From contig NC_079242.1 of the NCBI RefSeq assembly GCF_028009165.1, forward strand, positions 1,860,001 through 1,924,000: a stretch of 64,000 nt of DNA. The letters run 5' to 3'. A model generated the notes under the pieces. It was not told where the DNA came from. It saw only the letters and a program-made list of their open reading frames with translations, and did no database searches. This DNA is from Akanthomyces muscarius (lineage: Eukaryota; Ascomycota; Sordariomycetes; Hypocreales; Cordycipitaceae). Of the stretch, positions 1 through 11,601 are shown in pieces. Each line of letters starts with the position of its first letter. The stretch's first letter is position 1. A program made the translations under genes and the position numbers.

Positions 1-2018
1 GTAGGTGCCAGCCAACGCCCGTCAATGGATATGATTTTCCTGGTCTCGTCCGTCCTTCTCCTTCGACCCGGCAAGAGAGAGAGACTGTCAAGTCATCACA
101 AGACGCCCTCAGCTCGCTCCTTTTTATACTTGGCCCGCATCCTTCTGTCCAGAAGCAGCAGGATGCAGACTCTGCCCACCACCCTTCAAACCCCCTCGCA
201 CCACCACCAAACAGGAACGGCACACCACCGCAGTCCCGTCCACCCCAGCGCAGCCTGTCATCCTGCTCAGTCAACAGGTGCCGTCATTGCCTGGCAGCGT
301 TGAGCAGGAACCAGGTTAAAGACATGGCCCTGGTCACCAAAACAAAGTTTCCGAATTAGATGCTCTTCCGCGTCGCCATTTGCCCAGTGGCCCTGGTCTA
401 GCTCTTGCTCATCTCCGGTCATGGCTCGCTACCACCACTAACAGCCAGCCATGCCGTGCTCTAATAATAACCAGCCCGCCCAGCTTGCTACCACCCTAGC
501 CTCAGCCTGATGGATGCGTTATTCACGCCTGTTGGAAAGGGCAAAAGCTCCCGTTGCCAGCTCGCCCGTTCAGGGGGGGTGATCGACGCCCTCCCCGGAC
601 GTGTCTACCTAAATGGTCCTCTGAGCTGGCATCCCCTTGTGCCTGCCAACTGCTAAAGCGACAGCGCTGCACACCATCTCCCGCACCTCACCATCACGCA
701 TTACCATGTATCATCGCCAAAATGCCCGCCAAGCACACACCCGTGGCTGTAATCCTATGCGTCTCCCAGGCACTGAGGTCCTTTGTTATGCGCACTAGCT
801 CGGTGCCTCAAATTTGGTCCGATGCTCGGTCGTGCCATGACGATGCACCCGCGTCTTGGGCTTGTGTAACCATACTTCGTCAGGCTCGCCCGGTCCTATC
901 AAAGACATCCGTCCAATCCACCCGAACCGGCCCAAGTAGACTGCAGCCCTCTGAAGCAGGCACGATTATTCCGACAGTGGCTTTCTTTGAGGCGGTGACT
1001 GGGAGACGTCGTCATGACTGCCAGGTCTCCACTATTGGGCAGCTGTGATGCTTCCCGCGCCATGAGTTGACAACTTCCAATATAATGTTGTGCCAAGTGC
1101 TTGCCGGCAATGCATACTTCGCCCCAAGCAAGATAAGACTCGGGATGGCAATGCATTCGGCCTTCTGTTTCTAATTCGGGCTCTGCCACGTGAGATGCTC
1201 GACGTGTGCGCCGCCGACGCCGCCTACGCCAGTTCCTGAGAAGAGACGGGTGCTGGACTACTGTTTACATGGCTGGCCATGGCTCGAATGCTTTGTCGTA
1301 AAAGTCGGTGTGAGCCAATGGTATTGGCGCATTCTCCCCCCCAATACGGAGTACCTGCGCAGGTCTTCCGCCACAACCAGCGCGATGGGTATGCCGAGGG
1401 TGTTTATTTGGCTGCCTGCGTCTACCTCCTCTTCGACAATGATGGAGGCGTGGTCGCATGCTTCTCTTGCTGTTCGTGGCTCTCCATTGCCCGTGTTCGG
1501 TGCCGCCATGCACCACCTCTCTTGCGGACAGACGTTGCATTGGGAAAAATATGGCTGTCGCAGCGGGGTCCGCCGACTTGACCCAACAGTGATCAAAGTA
1601 CCAATCATGCTAATAGAACCACAATATAAGAGGGAAGAGAACTGTAGCGCTTTATTCTACCGAGTGACTTCCAAGCACAGAGGCAGGAACAGCCTGCTAC
1701 ATTTCGTGCAAGTGGTGTAGGGTAGTCCAACAAGTCTTGGGTAGGCCCGCCCTGGCTTCCCAATTTGGCGCAAGCCCTCTACGCCATTGGGCATTTTGCT
1801 CGAGAGTCCATGGCCCTTTTACGGACCAATTATCACCATCGCGGGCTCCATCGTCAAGCTTGCATCCCCACACACAGTGTATCACTCGAAATGAGAAACT
1901 CTATGATGAAGTGAAATGTCTGGGAAGTCAGACGTGACCTGGCATACTACTCTCAGCGCAGGTGCGCAACAGCGGAGCCTAAGATCTCGTCCTTACAGGC
2001 AAGCTGATTTGTGATGGA
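1..2018. other. Intergenic, no gene recognised
   Basis: Open frames here reach only about 176 codons, overlap on both strands, and show no signal peptide, family motif or plausible intron joining them. The composition is mixed and I see no strong repeat. A gene running in from the left edge cannot be excluded, but nothing in the sequence supports one. Confidence 0.6.
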
Positions 2019-2023
2019 TATAA
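2019..2023 (+). promoter_or_regulatory. TATA box of the 5S rRNA gene
   Basis: TATAA lies with its first base 28 bases before the first base of the 5S gene. Neurospora crassa 5S genes are known to need a TATA element near this distance in addition to internal control elements. The position match is seen directly; the function is inferred from that precedent. Confidence 0.7.
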
Positions 2024-2046
2024 TGCGAATTTGGCTTACTGCTGAT

Positions 2047-2165
2047 ACATACGACCACAGGCAGTAGAGAATACCGCGTCCCGTTTGCTCCGCAGCTGTC
2101 AAGCTACTGACCGGCAGATTAGTAGTTGGGTCGGTGACGACCAGCGAACACCGGCTGTTGTATGT
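2047..2165 (+). rRNA. 5S ribosomal RNA, divergent variant
   Basis: This is a 119-nt RNA polymerase III gene for the 5S RNA of the large ribosomal subunit. It opens with ACATACGAC and closes with GTTGTATGT, which pair as a 9-bp helix I with one G-U. CAGTAG pairs with CTACTG (helix II), GCG with CGC (helix III), and GGTCG-GTGA-CGACC forms helix IV with its tetraloop. The segments TAGTAGTTGGGT and GACCAGCGAA match the conserved 3' half of ascomycete 5S. The middle and helix V differ from the usual ascomycete sequence as I remember it, and helix V (CGGCAGA against CCGGCTG) has two apparent mismatches. It is either a minor functional isoform, as known in Neurospora, or a decaying copy. Paired helices, a TATA box at -28 and a downstream T-run favour function. 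Single dispersed 5S genes are normal in filamentous ascomycetes. Confidence 0.88.
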
Positions 2166-2174
2166 TTTCTTTTT
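2165..2174 (+). terminator. RNA polymerase III T-run terminator
   Basis: TTTT, one C, then TTTTT directly follows the 5S 3' end. Oligo-T on the coding strand is the standard polymerase III stop signal, and its position at the end of helix I fits. Confidence 0.75.
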
Positions 2175-4114
2175 GGCTCATGCTTCTTCTTTTTGTTGTC
2201 GTCAAAGGCGACGGTTATTTCGCGCCCAGCTCGTGGCGCGCCATAGGGTCTTGTGGTGAACTCTTCCAGCCACGATGCCAATCGCGTTGCTAGCTGAAAA
2301 GCCATCACCCAGGGTCATCCTGATGGTCAAGCTTTACTAATAAAGAAAGAGCACGTTGCAGGCACGAACAGCAGCATGTGCTTGTGTGCATTTCGTGCAC
2401 TTGGACGAGCGCACAAGACCACAAGCTTCCTATATATGTTCCTCGGCTCGGGAGGCCGGATGGGACGCCACGAGGATCTTCCCCGCGCCGGTGTTTTTTG
2501 GTCACGCCGTGAACTCGCTTCTCTACCCAACGGCCAACGCAGAAGAGAGGGAAAAGCCACAACTCCGTTGATTTGCGTGGCGTTATCGAACGACCATGGA
2601 CCGTCGCGCTCCTACCGGCTTCTGAAGAAGGAATTGGCGGGGTCAAGCCTCGTGACGAGACGGACCGATTCAGTTCACGTCGACGTCTGACGTCCCTAAC
2701 GATCCCCCCCCGCCTACGGCCGGGGTAGCTCTTGGCTTCGGACTTGCTAGCCAGAATTGGCTTGCGCTAAATGCAATTCCATGACTGTAGCGGTAGAAAG
2801 AACCAGGAAACGGACTAACAAGCTGGAACCATGAACGACATGTCTCTGCTGTATTGGTGACACATGGACTCGGAAACACACATTGAATGTGTCAAAGTCA
2901 CCCACGGGCTAGCTCGCCCAAAGCCGCCTGTTGTGCATAAAGGCGTATTTCGAGACCTTGCTCGGTCTCACCCGCAGCGCAAACTACCCCGGGATTATTA
3001 CTGGAGCTCGGCGGATTATAGACTGGCTCGATATAGAGGTTGCTAAAAGAAGGTCAACAAACGAGGATTTGGACCTATTTCTGGCCGCTGTCCTAAAGCA
3101 GTAACGAGGCAGCTGACCCCCAATCTGCACTTGAATTCTTAGAACTGATACCTCTGTACGTGTTTGAACCAGAAGGCTGGCCTTTGACATCGGCTCAGAG
3201 TTTGTATGCTGTATTCGCTTATCGGACCAAGTAACAATCGCATTATGAAGGTGGGCTTCTGGAGCGGCTTCCGCTGGAGCGCTCCATCCTCGTCGAGAAA
3301 GCAAGCCTGCCAACGCTGCCAGCCATTGTGCCTCAAACAAATATTTATTGGGTCACATTGGCGACCTTCCCCGAGAAGATTGATCCGAGAGAACGCAGTA
3401 TTGTGGCAATATAGAGCTACCGGAGAATCACAATGGCCACAGTCAACACCCGGTTCGCAACCCTGGTCATGCGGCAAATCGGCCCATTGTCTCGAGACCG
3501 CAGTTGCTAGCCAGCACGAGGTCACATTGAGGTGTCTCACCAAGAGCTTGGTTCATGTCTGGGATTGTAAACCTCCAATCAGGCAATGCCTCCCAAGCGG
3601 GGAGTCTCGGACTTGTCAGCTCGGAAGCCCTTACATGCCATGTACCATCACAACTTATAGCAACGCTTTTAAGTGCCACAAACAGGCCATTGACTGTACG
3701 GAAGGCTCCTGTCATCTGTACACATAAATATCCTCCTTCAGTTCGTTCGAAAGCCTGTCTAGCGGCGAGCTAACTGCAATTATCTGTAGCCTTGAAACAA
3801 GTCATGGAGAATCTGAGAACTAGTCAGAATCCTTGGCTCCCCGACTCCACCACCACATGTTCACTTTTGGCTTCTTTCAGAATACAATGAACCGTTATTG
3901 TGGCCCTCGTTCTTACTTTCAATTGGTTCGCCATGGATCGTTTCGTGGCGCAAAGTTACTCGGAATGTATGAAGCGGAGCCATGTTACAGAGGATGGTAA
4001 GCTGCGATAGCACCAATGCCGTGTTTAAGATGGGATGAAGATGGTAAACGCCGGAAATGGCAATGCCGGCTCGGAGAAACGATACAATATATGACACATC
4101 CACGACAAATAGAC
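2175..4114. other. Intergenic, no gene recognised
   Basis: No frame longer than about 173 codons and no recognisable domain. The right end is the promoter of the DUF1996 gene. Confidence 0.55.
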
Positions 4115-4123
4115 TATATATAA
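4115..4123 (+). promoter_or_regulatory. TATA box, DUF1996 gene
   Basis: TATATATAA lies about 140 bases before the start codon at 4265 and is followed by a T/C-rich leader (around 4208-4260). The distance and leader composition fit a fungal polymerase II core promoter. Confidence 0.5.
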
Positions 4124-4264
4124 GTGAATGATCCTGCGGAAATTGTCTTGATAGGTTTGCGCCTCCTGGTCTGTATCTACTCGTAGTTGCCTTGATAGCT
4201 GTGCAGACTTTTTTTTCTTTTTCAAATTCGTTACCGTTCTCTATCTTTTGGTTTTACCTCTGCA

Positions 4265-5640
4265 ATGCCTTCTGCTCGATCTATCTTGTCCACCGGTCTG
4301 GTCGGTGCTGTCATTCTTGGCACGGCACTGGCGCAGCTGTTCACCGTCAACTGCTCGCCGCTGACCATCCAGCGCGGCGACCCGATTGTCTTTCCGGGCC
4401 AGATCTCGCCGCACGTCCACGTCGTGACGGGCGGCACCGCCTTCCAGCAGACGCAGTCCAACGAGCAGGCCCGCAACGCGCAGGCGACGACCTGCGACAA
4501 GCTCTTGGACAAGAGCAACTACTGGCAGCCGCAGCTGTACCACCAGCGTCATGACGGCCGCTTCGAGCTCGTCACCATGCAGGGCAATGTAAGTTTCCAA
4601 CGCAGATAATCCTGGCACAAAAAGCCCCATATCGAAAAGCACTGGCTGCTAAAAAATTGGCCCAACATGATCATGCTCCCTTGCACACACGATACTGACA
4701 ACAAGCATTTAGGCCGCGTACTACATCAAGCGCGCCTGCGACTATGCTCCCGGCAGACAGAATTGCGATGGCGCTCCAACCCCAATTGCGCCCCCTAGAG
4801 GTCTTCGCATGGTAACCGGCGACCCTTTTCTCAGGTATGTGCGCGGTTGTGGTTGATTGAAACGCTCTTGGTCCGTGCAGGTTGGGCGGCTTGTCTGTGC
4901 TTGCAAGAAGCTATAGATGTTGTGAAATACACATGGAATACTGACCCGGGCTTGATCTCGTATCTTCTTATAGGATATACAACGAGTCCAGCCTCGCGCA
5001 GCAAGCCATTGCTCATTTCTGCCTCGAAGGGCCCAACGAGGGTGAGACGCCGTATATGAGCCGCCTGCCCTGCGGCCGGATGCGCGCTGAGACATTCTTC
5101 CCGTCTTGTTGGGATGGCCACAACCTCGACAGCGGTAATCACAAGGATCATGTAAGTGGAAGCCTCATTATACACCGGATTCTATTTTGCCTCCAGCCAT
5201 TGATGTCATGCTGACCTATTACTCTTCTCCATGCAAAGATGGCCTTTCCCGCCATTGGCGCGTACAACTTTGGCGTGTGTCCCGAGTCACACCCCAAGGC
5301 AATCCTGTCCGTATTTTACGAGTTCTTCTACGACACGGGCGCCATCAAGGACCCGAACCACCTCGTGTGGGCCATGGGCGACCCGACCGGCTACGGCCTC
5401 CACGGCGACTACCTGCAGGGCTGGACCGACCAGCAGCGCCTCGAAAACGCCATCGCCACCTGCACGGGCCCCAACGGCGTCGACGACCACGGCTGCAGCC
5501 TTAACGTTGGCCCGGACGGAAGCCCAGGCCACTCGAGCACGCAAAAGGTTCAGGTCCCCGAGCCTGCGGAGCCAGTTGGCAAGCAGGGGCCGCTGGCTAA
5601 GTTGCCGGGCAACAATCCGGTCACCGGGAACCCAGTCTGA
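4265..5640 (+). CDS. Secreted DUF1996 domain protein
   Basis: Four exons are inferred: 4265-4588, 4713-4834, 4974-5151 and 5239-5640, giving 341 residues. Donors are GTAAGT, GTATGT and GTAAGT; acceptors are TTTAG, TATAG and AAAG. The frame and similarity run through each junction. The N-terminus (about residues 1-23, ending GTALA) is a typical signal peptide. The mature part starts at the family's usual QRGDPIVFPGQISPHVHVV-type block, then a Tyr/Trp/Cys-rich core with motifs such as CWDGHNLDS and a C-terminal half rich in Gly, Asp and Cys. DUF1996 is a common family of secreted or wall-associated fungal proteins, often found with WSC domains, of unknown biochemical role; no WSC domain is present here. 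The Pro/Gly-rich tail (from about residue 315) looks disordered. The gene is convergent with the P450 gene, with 236 bp between stop codons. The family call is firm; the function is unknown. Confidence 0.9.
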
Positions 5641-5876
5641 GGGGGGAAGAAAATCGAGCTCATCCGTCGGTTGCTCGTGATGGAGATATTGGATTGTTCT
5701 AGCTGGACGTCTCTTCGAAGATCAGAGCAATGGAGCGGAACGGCTGCATTTTATGTGGCCAGCAGTGCTTGCGATTTTGCACAATTAAGTCAAGAACAGG
5801 GATTTGAATTGCCATCATCACAGTCTATTATGCCGTATTTTTTACTTATGACCTCTTTATTCAGAACTATGATATT

Positions 5877-7510
5877 TCACCGAGTTCCAAGATCAAGCAG
5901 AGTATCATCGCCTGCTTCTTTGGGCAGAAGGCTGGCAACATCTTGAACCAGCCTTGCGTGGGACGGACTCCTGACTGCAATATCAAACGGAAACTCTGCT
6001 GGTCGCGAAATCATTCCAGGCTGAAACTGTAGCTTAGCGTCAATGGGCTGCCCCGACTTGTCCACGGCTTTGCGAACATCAAGCACGGCCAACACTCTGG
6101 ACAGAGTCAAGAACAAGCTCATGTCGGCGAGGAATCTACCAGGACAGACTCGACGACCATGGCCAAAAATGGTCTGCGCAGGGTCGGGCTCATTTCGCGG
6201 TGCCATGAAGCGTTCGGGCTCAAATGAAGACGGGTTGGCGTGGACCTGCGGGTCGTTCTGAAACCACCACGTCGCTGGCATAATGATTGAGCCTTTCGGG
6301 ATGGTGAAGCCTGCGTACTCGATCTCTTCCTCATTTACATGAGATACACCCATTGGCGTGATTGGAAACCAGCGGAGTGCTTCCTTGACCACTGCTGAAA
6401 CGTAGGGCAACTGGTCTTGGTCTTGCAGTTCGGGCAGCCGGCTCGAGCCGACAACAGTGTCAATCTCCCTTTGCGCTTTGGCTTGAACGTCCGGAAACAT
6501 GACCATGGCTTGAAAGAAGGCGGAAATGACGCCGGCGGTAGTGTCAGAGCCGCCGCCGTACATGACGGAAGCGGTCCACTTGATTGTGTCTTCCACGTCA
6601 CGGTCCATCGCTAGTGTACCGTCCCGAGTGCTCTGTTCAATCTGCTGGGAGACATAGGATGGTCTATGGGTGCTTTTTTGCATCTGCTGTTGAACGAATG
6701 CATAAGGGACATCGTTGGCTTGGTGATTTATTCTCAGCCAGTCCGCAGCAGTGGTCTTGAAGCTCATCCCCGGAAGCCAACTCGGCAAGAATCGCAGTAG
6801 TGGTATGGAGTCGACTACCCAGCATGCAGGGACGAAGGCTTTGGAGAAATTGTCCATCATTGTGTCGATCAAAAGCATCAAAGGATCCGGTTCATGGGGG
6901 TTGATAGCATAGCCATACGTGACTCTTAATATAATGGCAGCAGCCTCTCTGGTCAGTCTGTCAGCGAGCGATTTTGAGTACTGGTTCAACAAACAACTTA
7001 CGATCGGATGTGCTGAAAAAGACCCTTGGGATCCTCCGTCAGTCTCACGAGGAGGCGTCTTGTCTCCATATCTTGAGCATCATTGAACTGTGCTGCCATC
7101 TTCTTCGTTCCCATTTGTTGATGTATCGCTTTTCGATGTTGGCGCCAAGTTGGATCGTACTGCATAAACGAGATCCATTTGTGAAAGCCGCACATTGTGG
7201 CGAATACGAAATTCGGCCGCCCCGATGACTTGGTGGCCGTTTTGTCCAGAATGTCCATAGCAGCTTGCTTGTCGTGTAGCATAACCACGGTCTGTCCCAA
7301 TACAGTAATGGAACTTATTGGGCCAAACTTATCCTTGAATCTCAGCCAATGTTGGAATTCCGGCTCTTCATTTGCTGGTAGGTCTAGAATGTTCCCAACG
7401 AGAGGCAGTGGTGTAGGGCCTGATGGAAGTGCCTTGAAGGTAGCTTTTCGCAAGCGACGCCAGAAGTAGACGGCAGCGACCGCCAAACTAAAAAAGAGAA
7501 AGAGATACAT
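5877..7510 (-). CDS. Cytochrome P450 monooxygenase
   Basis: Two exons, 7002-7510 and 5877-6948, with a 53-bp intron (GTAAGT, GCTGAC branch, CAG acceptor) give 526 residues, the usual P450 length. Residues 1-20 form a hydrophobic membrane anchor, followed by basic RRLRK and the proline hinge PSGPTPLPLVGN. The I-helix oxygen-activation motif is GGGSDTTAG (301-309), the K-helix ExxR is EALR (359-362), EPERF lies near 413-417, and the haem-binding loop is FGHGRRVCPGR (431-441) with ligand Cys438. All catalytic signatures are intact. It is expected on the cytosolic face of the endoplasmic reticulum using NADPH-P450 reductase. The overall pattern resembles the O-methylsterigmatocystin oxidoreductase-like group, but no polyketide, terpene or NRPS gene is nearby, so a secondary-metabolite role is not supported and the substrate is unknown. 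The start at 7510 was chosen because its hydrophobic anchor begins there; an upstream in-frame extension has no ATG context. Confidence 0.93.
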
Positions 7511-10265
7511 GATTCTGTTTTTTTTTAAAACAAAAAGGTAAAAAAAGGTCAAACGCGGGAGTGAGATTACTTCTAGAATGACTTGCTAGTCGTGTCGCAG
7601 ATACTTAAATGATTTCGAATAAACTGTCTCTGACTTTTCCTTGCACTGGTCTGCTGAGCGGGCAATATGAAGCGCACCTATAGGGTCCCATTGCGGCAAG
7701 TACAATCCATTCTCACGATTATGCCACAGGCAATATTATGCAGAGCGTGCTTCGAGGCGGAGACAGCTCTGGGGATTTTGCGTCCCATGGCACAGTTGTG
7801 CCTTGGACCACAGAGTTGGACAGCGCATTGACGCTATAGAAACCCATTTGCCGATGCAGGTAGCTGAAATATTGGAAGTTCTCACATAATAAAACGATAC
7901 TATTATTGGCCTTGGGTTAAGTAGCTGCCGTTCATCAGTCAGCTTGGGTCACGGCATGGATCCCCGGCGTTGCAGCTGCAGCCGCAATCCATTATGACGT
8001 GGCTGTGCAGTTGCATTACCGGGGCACATGGAGCGTTTGTAATAAGTGACTGAGTGTTGGCTGAAGAAAACCCACCTATAACGCTCAAGATGGTTCAATA
8101 ATAAAGTTGCATGTCTGTAAAGAGGGTTCGCCTGGCGATGCTGGCTCGAAAAGTCAGTGACCTGCACCCTCATATCTTTGGCGAATGAGGTCGCCGTGCT
8201 CCGCTTGGACCAGCTCGAAGTCGTCTGCATGCTTTGCCAAGAATGCAGTATAATTATTGACCTCGGCTGTGTGGGTATATCAAAGGACACTTGACGTTTC
8301 TATGTTTCCCGAATTGCAGCTGGGCTGGACAGGTTAGATTGCTGCTGCTTTTCGATCGCTCCATTTTGTAAAGCTTTGATGCTTTCTCAGAGTAACTACT
8401 CACTGCTTACTGTTCCAGAACCTGAAAAGTCTACTAAAATAATATTAATGGGCGTGTCAAGCGAGTTCAGTAGAGAGAAGAAAACCACGTGCTCGGAGAC
8501 TGTTGTAAATGCTGGCTGAAGCGACTACATCTCCCGTGCTACTGCTAGGGCAAAACCTTGAATCGTAGCTTCTGTAAAATGTAACCCCAATGCTGAAGAT
8601 ACTACTGGGATACTTTACAGGTCCCGGCGTATTATTCTTGCGCCCGATACATCATGAATCAAGGTTGAACGGGGGCGAAGGCGACTGTGGCCGCCAGACT
8701 TTGTCCCGTCAAGGGAGTTGCTGTCAGCTACATTCAAGCAATACAAACTGCCTCAGAGTCGCAGAAATGTAATTCATGCCTGCTAGATAAGGATTCGTTA
8801 TTGCAAGTCAGCTCGTAAAGGTAATCTTTTGTTGTTGGAAGTGGACGTCTCAGCTTCGAGGGTAGCGAGCTCCCAGCTAACAAAAGCGTCCCCCATCCAC
8901 CCGGAGCAGCACACAGCAGCACAGACAAGCAGCACTAGATAATATTATGTATAAACCCCCCCGTAGAACAACCCTAAATCTAGGTTAGTCAACATGACTA
9001 TTCTTATTACCAGTACATGGCGGTATCCAGGGGTTGTGCTGCTCTGTGCTCTGTTCTGCTGCTATGGTTATGTGTGTAAATTTCCTGGTCAAATGCCGAC
9101 TTGATTGAGTCAGTTGCGCCACGGCCAAAAAAAAAAAGCCTTTACAAAAATCCTTTGTAGCCCCTGTCTCCTTTTCAAACCCCGGGCAGTACCTGGGTCT
9201 CTAATATCAAAATGTCTCACTTCTCCACGAGATGGGCCGCGATGGGCGACCAAAATACAGCTATCAAAGCAAACTACAAAGGCGTACAACTCTGCTTTTT
9301 TTTTTGTTTACTCGAAGGATATCTTCTTGCCATTCTCTTGGTCGCTCTTATCTTGCATCTTTTCTCACCTTCTTCTCTGATCCGCGGAAGATTAACCAAT
9401 GATGACGAGTGGTATTTTTGGGTTTCCTTGTTTGCGCTGGGGCTAGTGCTGCAAGTCACGCGAAGCCGCACCCGGGGCTCCAATTTGTGAGCGGAGAGAT
9501 GCGACCAAGACATTGTTTAATACGCGACTATCAAAGAGTGGAAAGTAAAAGCAAAACAAAGCACTCGCCGATCTTATTGTTTTTCTTGGCTTTGTCTGGG
9601 CGACTGAAGAGACGGGTAGGGCTGTGAGTGGTGGCGTCATCCAGATGGCCGAGTGTACCAGTACGGACGGATACCATCACAGGCTTTCATCATTTTATGG
9701 AGCGGAATTTATACAGAAGAGTCCAAGCATCCAACAACTTAATTGGGATTTGCTTGTGCAGCGGAATTGTTTACCAAATCCAATGCGTAAAACATCGAGG
9801 CTTTCCACCCCCCTCATCACCAGCTGCTCTCCATCACAAACTTTCTCGCACCTGCGTCACAATCAACGATCGACATAGGAGATATCAGTGGGCGGCAATT
9901 TCCGCGTGCCCGGTGCCTGTCTCATGACCTGCCGATCTAGCTGGAAGAAGCTGGCCATATCTGTCACGAATGTCTCACACACCGACCAACCGCGTCGGAT
10001 GAACCATCACCGAGCCTGCTGCAAAGTCCTCGCTTCGCACCCGGACTTCTCTCTGACTGGGCAAGAGCAGGCACGATACTCCATCGTAGCCAAATGAAAT
10101 GGTCTCATGTCTGGGGCGGCAATGAAAAAATCGAGTGCATCTTCCGCTCAACAGGGGCTCACACAGAAAAATCAGGCCGAACAGTGGAGAGGCGGCGGAA
10201 GAGAAGGAAAAAATGAAGAAGACGCGTGATGGATCGACACCAGTAGACTGGGTTTGGCGAAGGAA
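7511..10265. other. Intergenic, no gene recognised
   Basis: The region holds the P450 promoter on the left and the promoter of the repeat protein on the right. The longest frames are near 110 codons. A 92-codon frame at 9212-9490 has two hydrophobic stretches but no other support. No repeats of note. Confidence 0.5.
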
Positions 10266-10272
10266 TATATAT
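10266..10272 (+). promoter_or_regulatory. TATA box, repeat-protein gene
   Basis: TATATAT lies about 200 bases upstream of the ATG at 10468 and is followed by a C/T-rich stretch (about 10285-10440), the typical leader of strongly expressed fungal genes. The ATG context is ACAAAATGA, also favourable. Confidence 0.55.
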
Positions 10273-10467
10273 CAGGCGCCCCGAGGTTCCGTTCTTCGTT
10301 CCTCTTCTCACCTCTGATAGCCTTCGTTACTTTGCATCACTCACCCCATACGCTCCTTTCTGATCCCGGCATCGCTTTTGCAAGCCACTTACACACTCTT
10401 TTCATCTCATTATTTACCTACAAAACCCTCAAAGAATCAAAACCGCGAAGCTCGCTGAACAGACAAA

Positions 10468-11601
10468 ATGAAGGTCTCGACAACTAGCCTCCTGCTCGCC
10501 AGCCTCTACAGCTCGGCCTTTGCTGCTCCCATCACCGCCGACGTCAACGCGAACGTCGACGTCGAGACCCGCGACATTGTCGGCAACACCGTCCAGAGCG
10601 CAACTGGCACGACTGGCCTCGGAAACCTGGCCAACGTCAACGGCGTTGAGAAGGATGTCGGCGGCATCGCTGGCCAGAATGGTGGTATCCTCGCCCACGA
10701 CGGCACCAAGGCGACCGTTGCCGTCAACAACGGCGAGCTCCTCAGCACCGACGCAGACGTCAAGGCCAATGTCGGTAATGGCCCGCTTGCCGATGCCAAG
10801 GTCAACGCCCGCTACGACGGTGGCATTGCTATCGCAATCGAGGCAGACGCCATCTTCGAAGATCTCGACATTGATGCTCGTGCTGTGGATATCGACGCTG
10901 ACGTGACCACTGGCAAGCAAATCAAGGCCGATGTCGACGCTGCGATTAACGCTGATGTCAACACCGAAGCCAACGTCAATGTCCGCGAGGCGGTCCTTGA
11001 CAACGGTGTTGTGGTTGCCGCTGCCGACGTCAATGCTCGCGGCGTGAACGTTGACGCCAGCGTTGCCGCTGGACAGATGATTGACACTGACGCCGACGTG
11101 GAGGTCAACTCCCGCGCTGTGAATGTCGACGCCGACGTTGCCACTGGCGAGCAAATCAAGGCTACTGTTGACGCTGATGTCAACGTCGATCCTCGCAGCG
11201 TGAACGTTGACGCCAAGGTTGCCGCCGACGAGCTGCTCGGCACCGACACCAACATCAAGGCCAACGTCGCCAGTGGCCAGCTCGCCGATGCTAAGGTCGA
11301 CGTCCGTGATGTGGATGCCGACGTGACTGCCAATGTTGTCACTGGCCAGCGCGTCAACACTGACGTCAACGCTGATGTCAACGTCGGTGCTCGCAATGTG
11401 GGTGTCAATGCCAATGTTGCCACTGGTGAGCGCGTCAATGCTGCTGCCGACGTCAATGCTGATATCGAAGGCGTCTCTGCCCGTGGCGTTGTCGGTGATG
11501 CCACCGACAGCGTCGAGTCCACCGTCAAGTCCGCCACCGGAGTGGACGTGAACGGTATCGTCGGCAGCGGTGCTACGCAGGGCCTGACTGGCAACCTGTA
11601 A
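10468..11601 (+). CDS. Secreted Val/Asp/Ala/Asn-rich repeat protein, unknown function
   Basis: A single exon encodes 377 residues. Residues 1-19 are a clear signal peptide (cleavage likely after SSAFA, before APIT). The mature protein has no Cys or Trp and almost no aromatics. It is acidic and dominated by Val, Asp, Ala and Asn in alternating hydrophobic/polar order, as in VNVDADVATG. Between residues 138 and 339 irregular units of about 18-37 residues each begin at an Arg (138, 173, 191, 216, 243, 280, 309, 339) and follow R-x-VNVDA-x-VA-x-G. The flanks share TVQSATG (41-47) and TVKSATG (352-358), suggesting related caps. The pattern favours beta structure or an extended secreted polymer; it is not a hydrophobin (no Cys) and has no dibasic processing sites. 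I do not recognise the family. A normal promoter, signal peptide and leader make it a real gene. The opposite strand is also open along the whole gene, explained by palindromic GACGTC-type codon pairs. Confidence 0.88.
   Translation: MKVSTTSLLLASLYSSAFAAPITADVNANVDVETRDIVGNTVQSATGTTGLGNLANVNGVEKDVGGIAGQNGGILAHDGTKATVAVNNGELLSTDADVKANVGNGPLADAKVNARYDGGIAIAIEADAIFEDLDIDARAVDIDADVTTGKQIKADVDAAINADVNTEANVNVREAVLDNGVVVAAADVNARGVNVDASVAAGQMIDTDADVEVNSRAVNVDADVATGEQIKATVDADVNVDPRSVNVDAKVAADELLGTDTNIKANVASGQLADAKVDVRDVDADVTANVVTGQRVNTDVNADVNVGARNVGVNANVATGERVNAAADVNADIEGVSARGVVGDATDSVESTVKSATGVDVNGIVGSGATQGLTGNL
10879..11484 (+). repeat. Degenerate in-gene repeat array
   Basis: The coding stretch for residues 138-339 repeats GTCGACGCC, GACGTCAAC and similar words. 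Units are unequal in length, so it looks like an old, diverged expansion, not a recent satellite. The words are often their own reverse complement or nearly so, which keeps the opposite strand free of stop codons. Confidence 0.75.

Noticed and set aside
9212..9490. 92-codon frame with two hydrophobic stretches and a fair start context
   Set aside because: No signal of a family, conserved end or supporting promoter; chance frames of this size are common here.
5877..11601. A secondary-metabolite cluster around the P450
   Set aside because: No backbone synthase, transporter or pathway regulator is present nearby; one P450 and a DUF1996 gene do not make a cluster.
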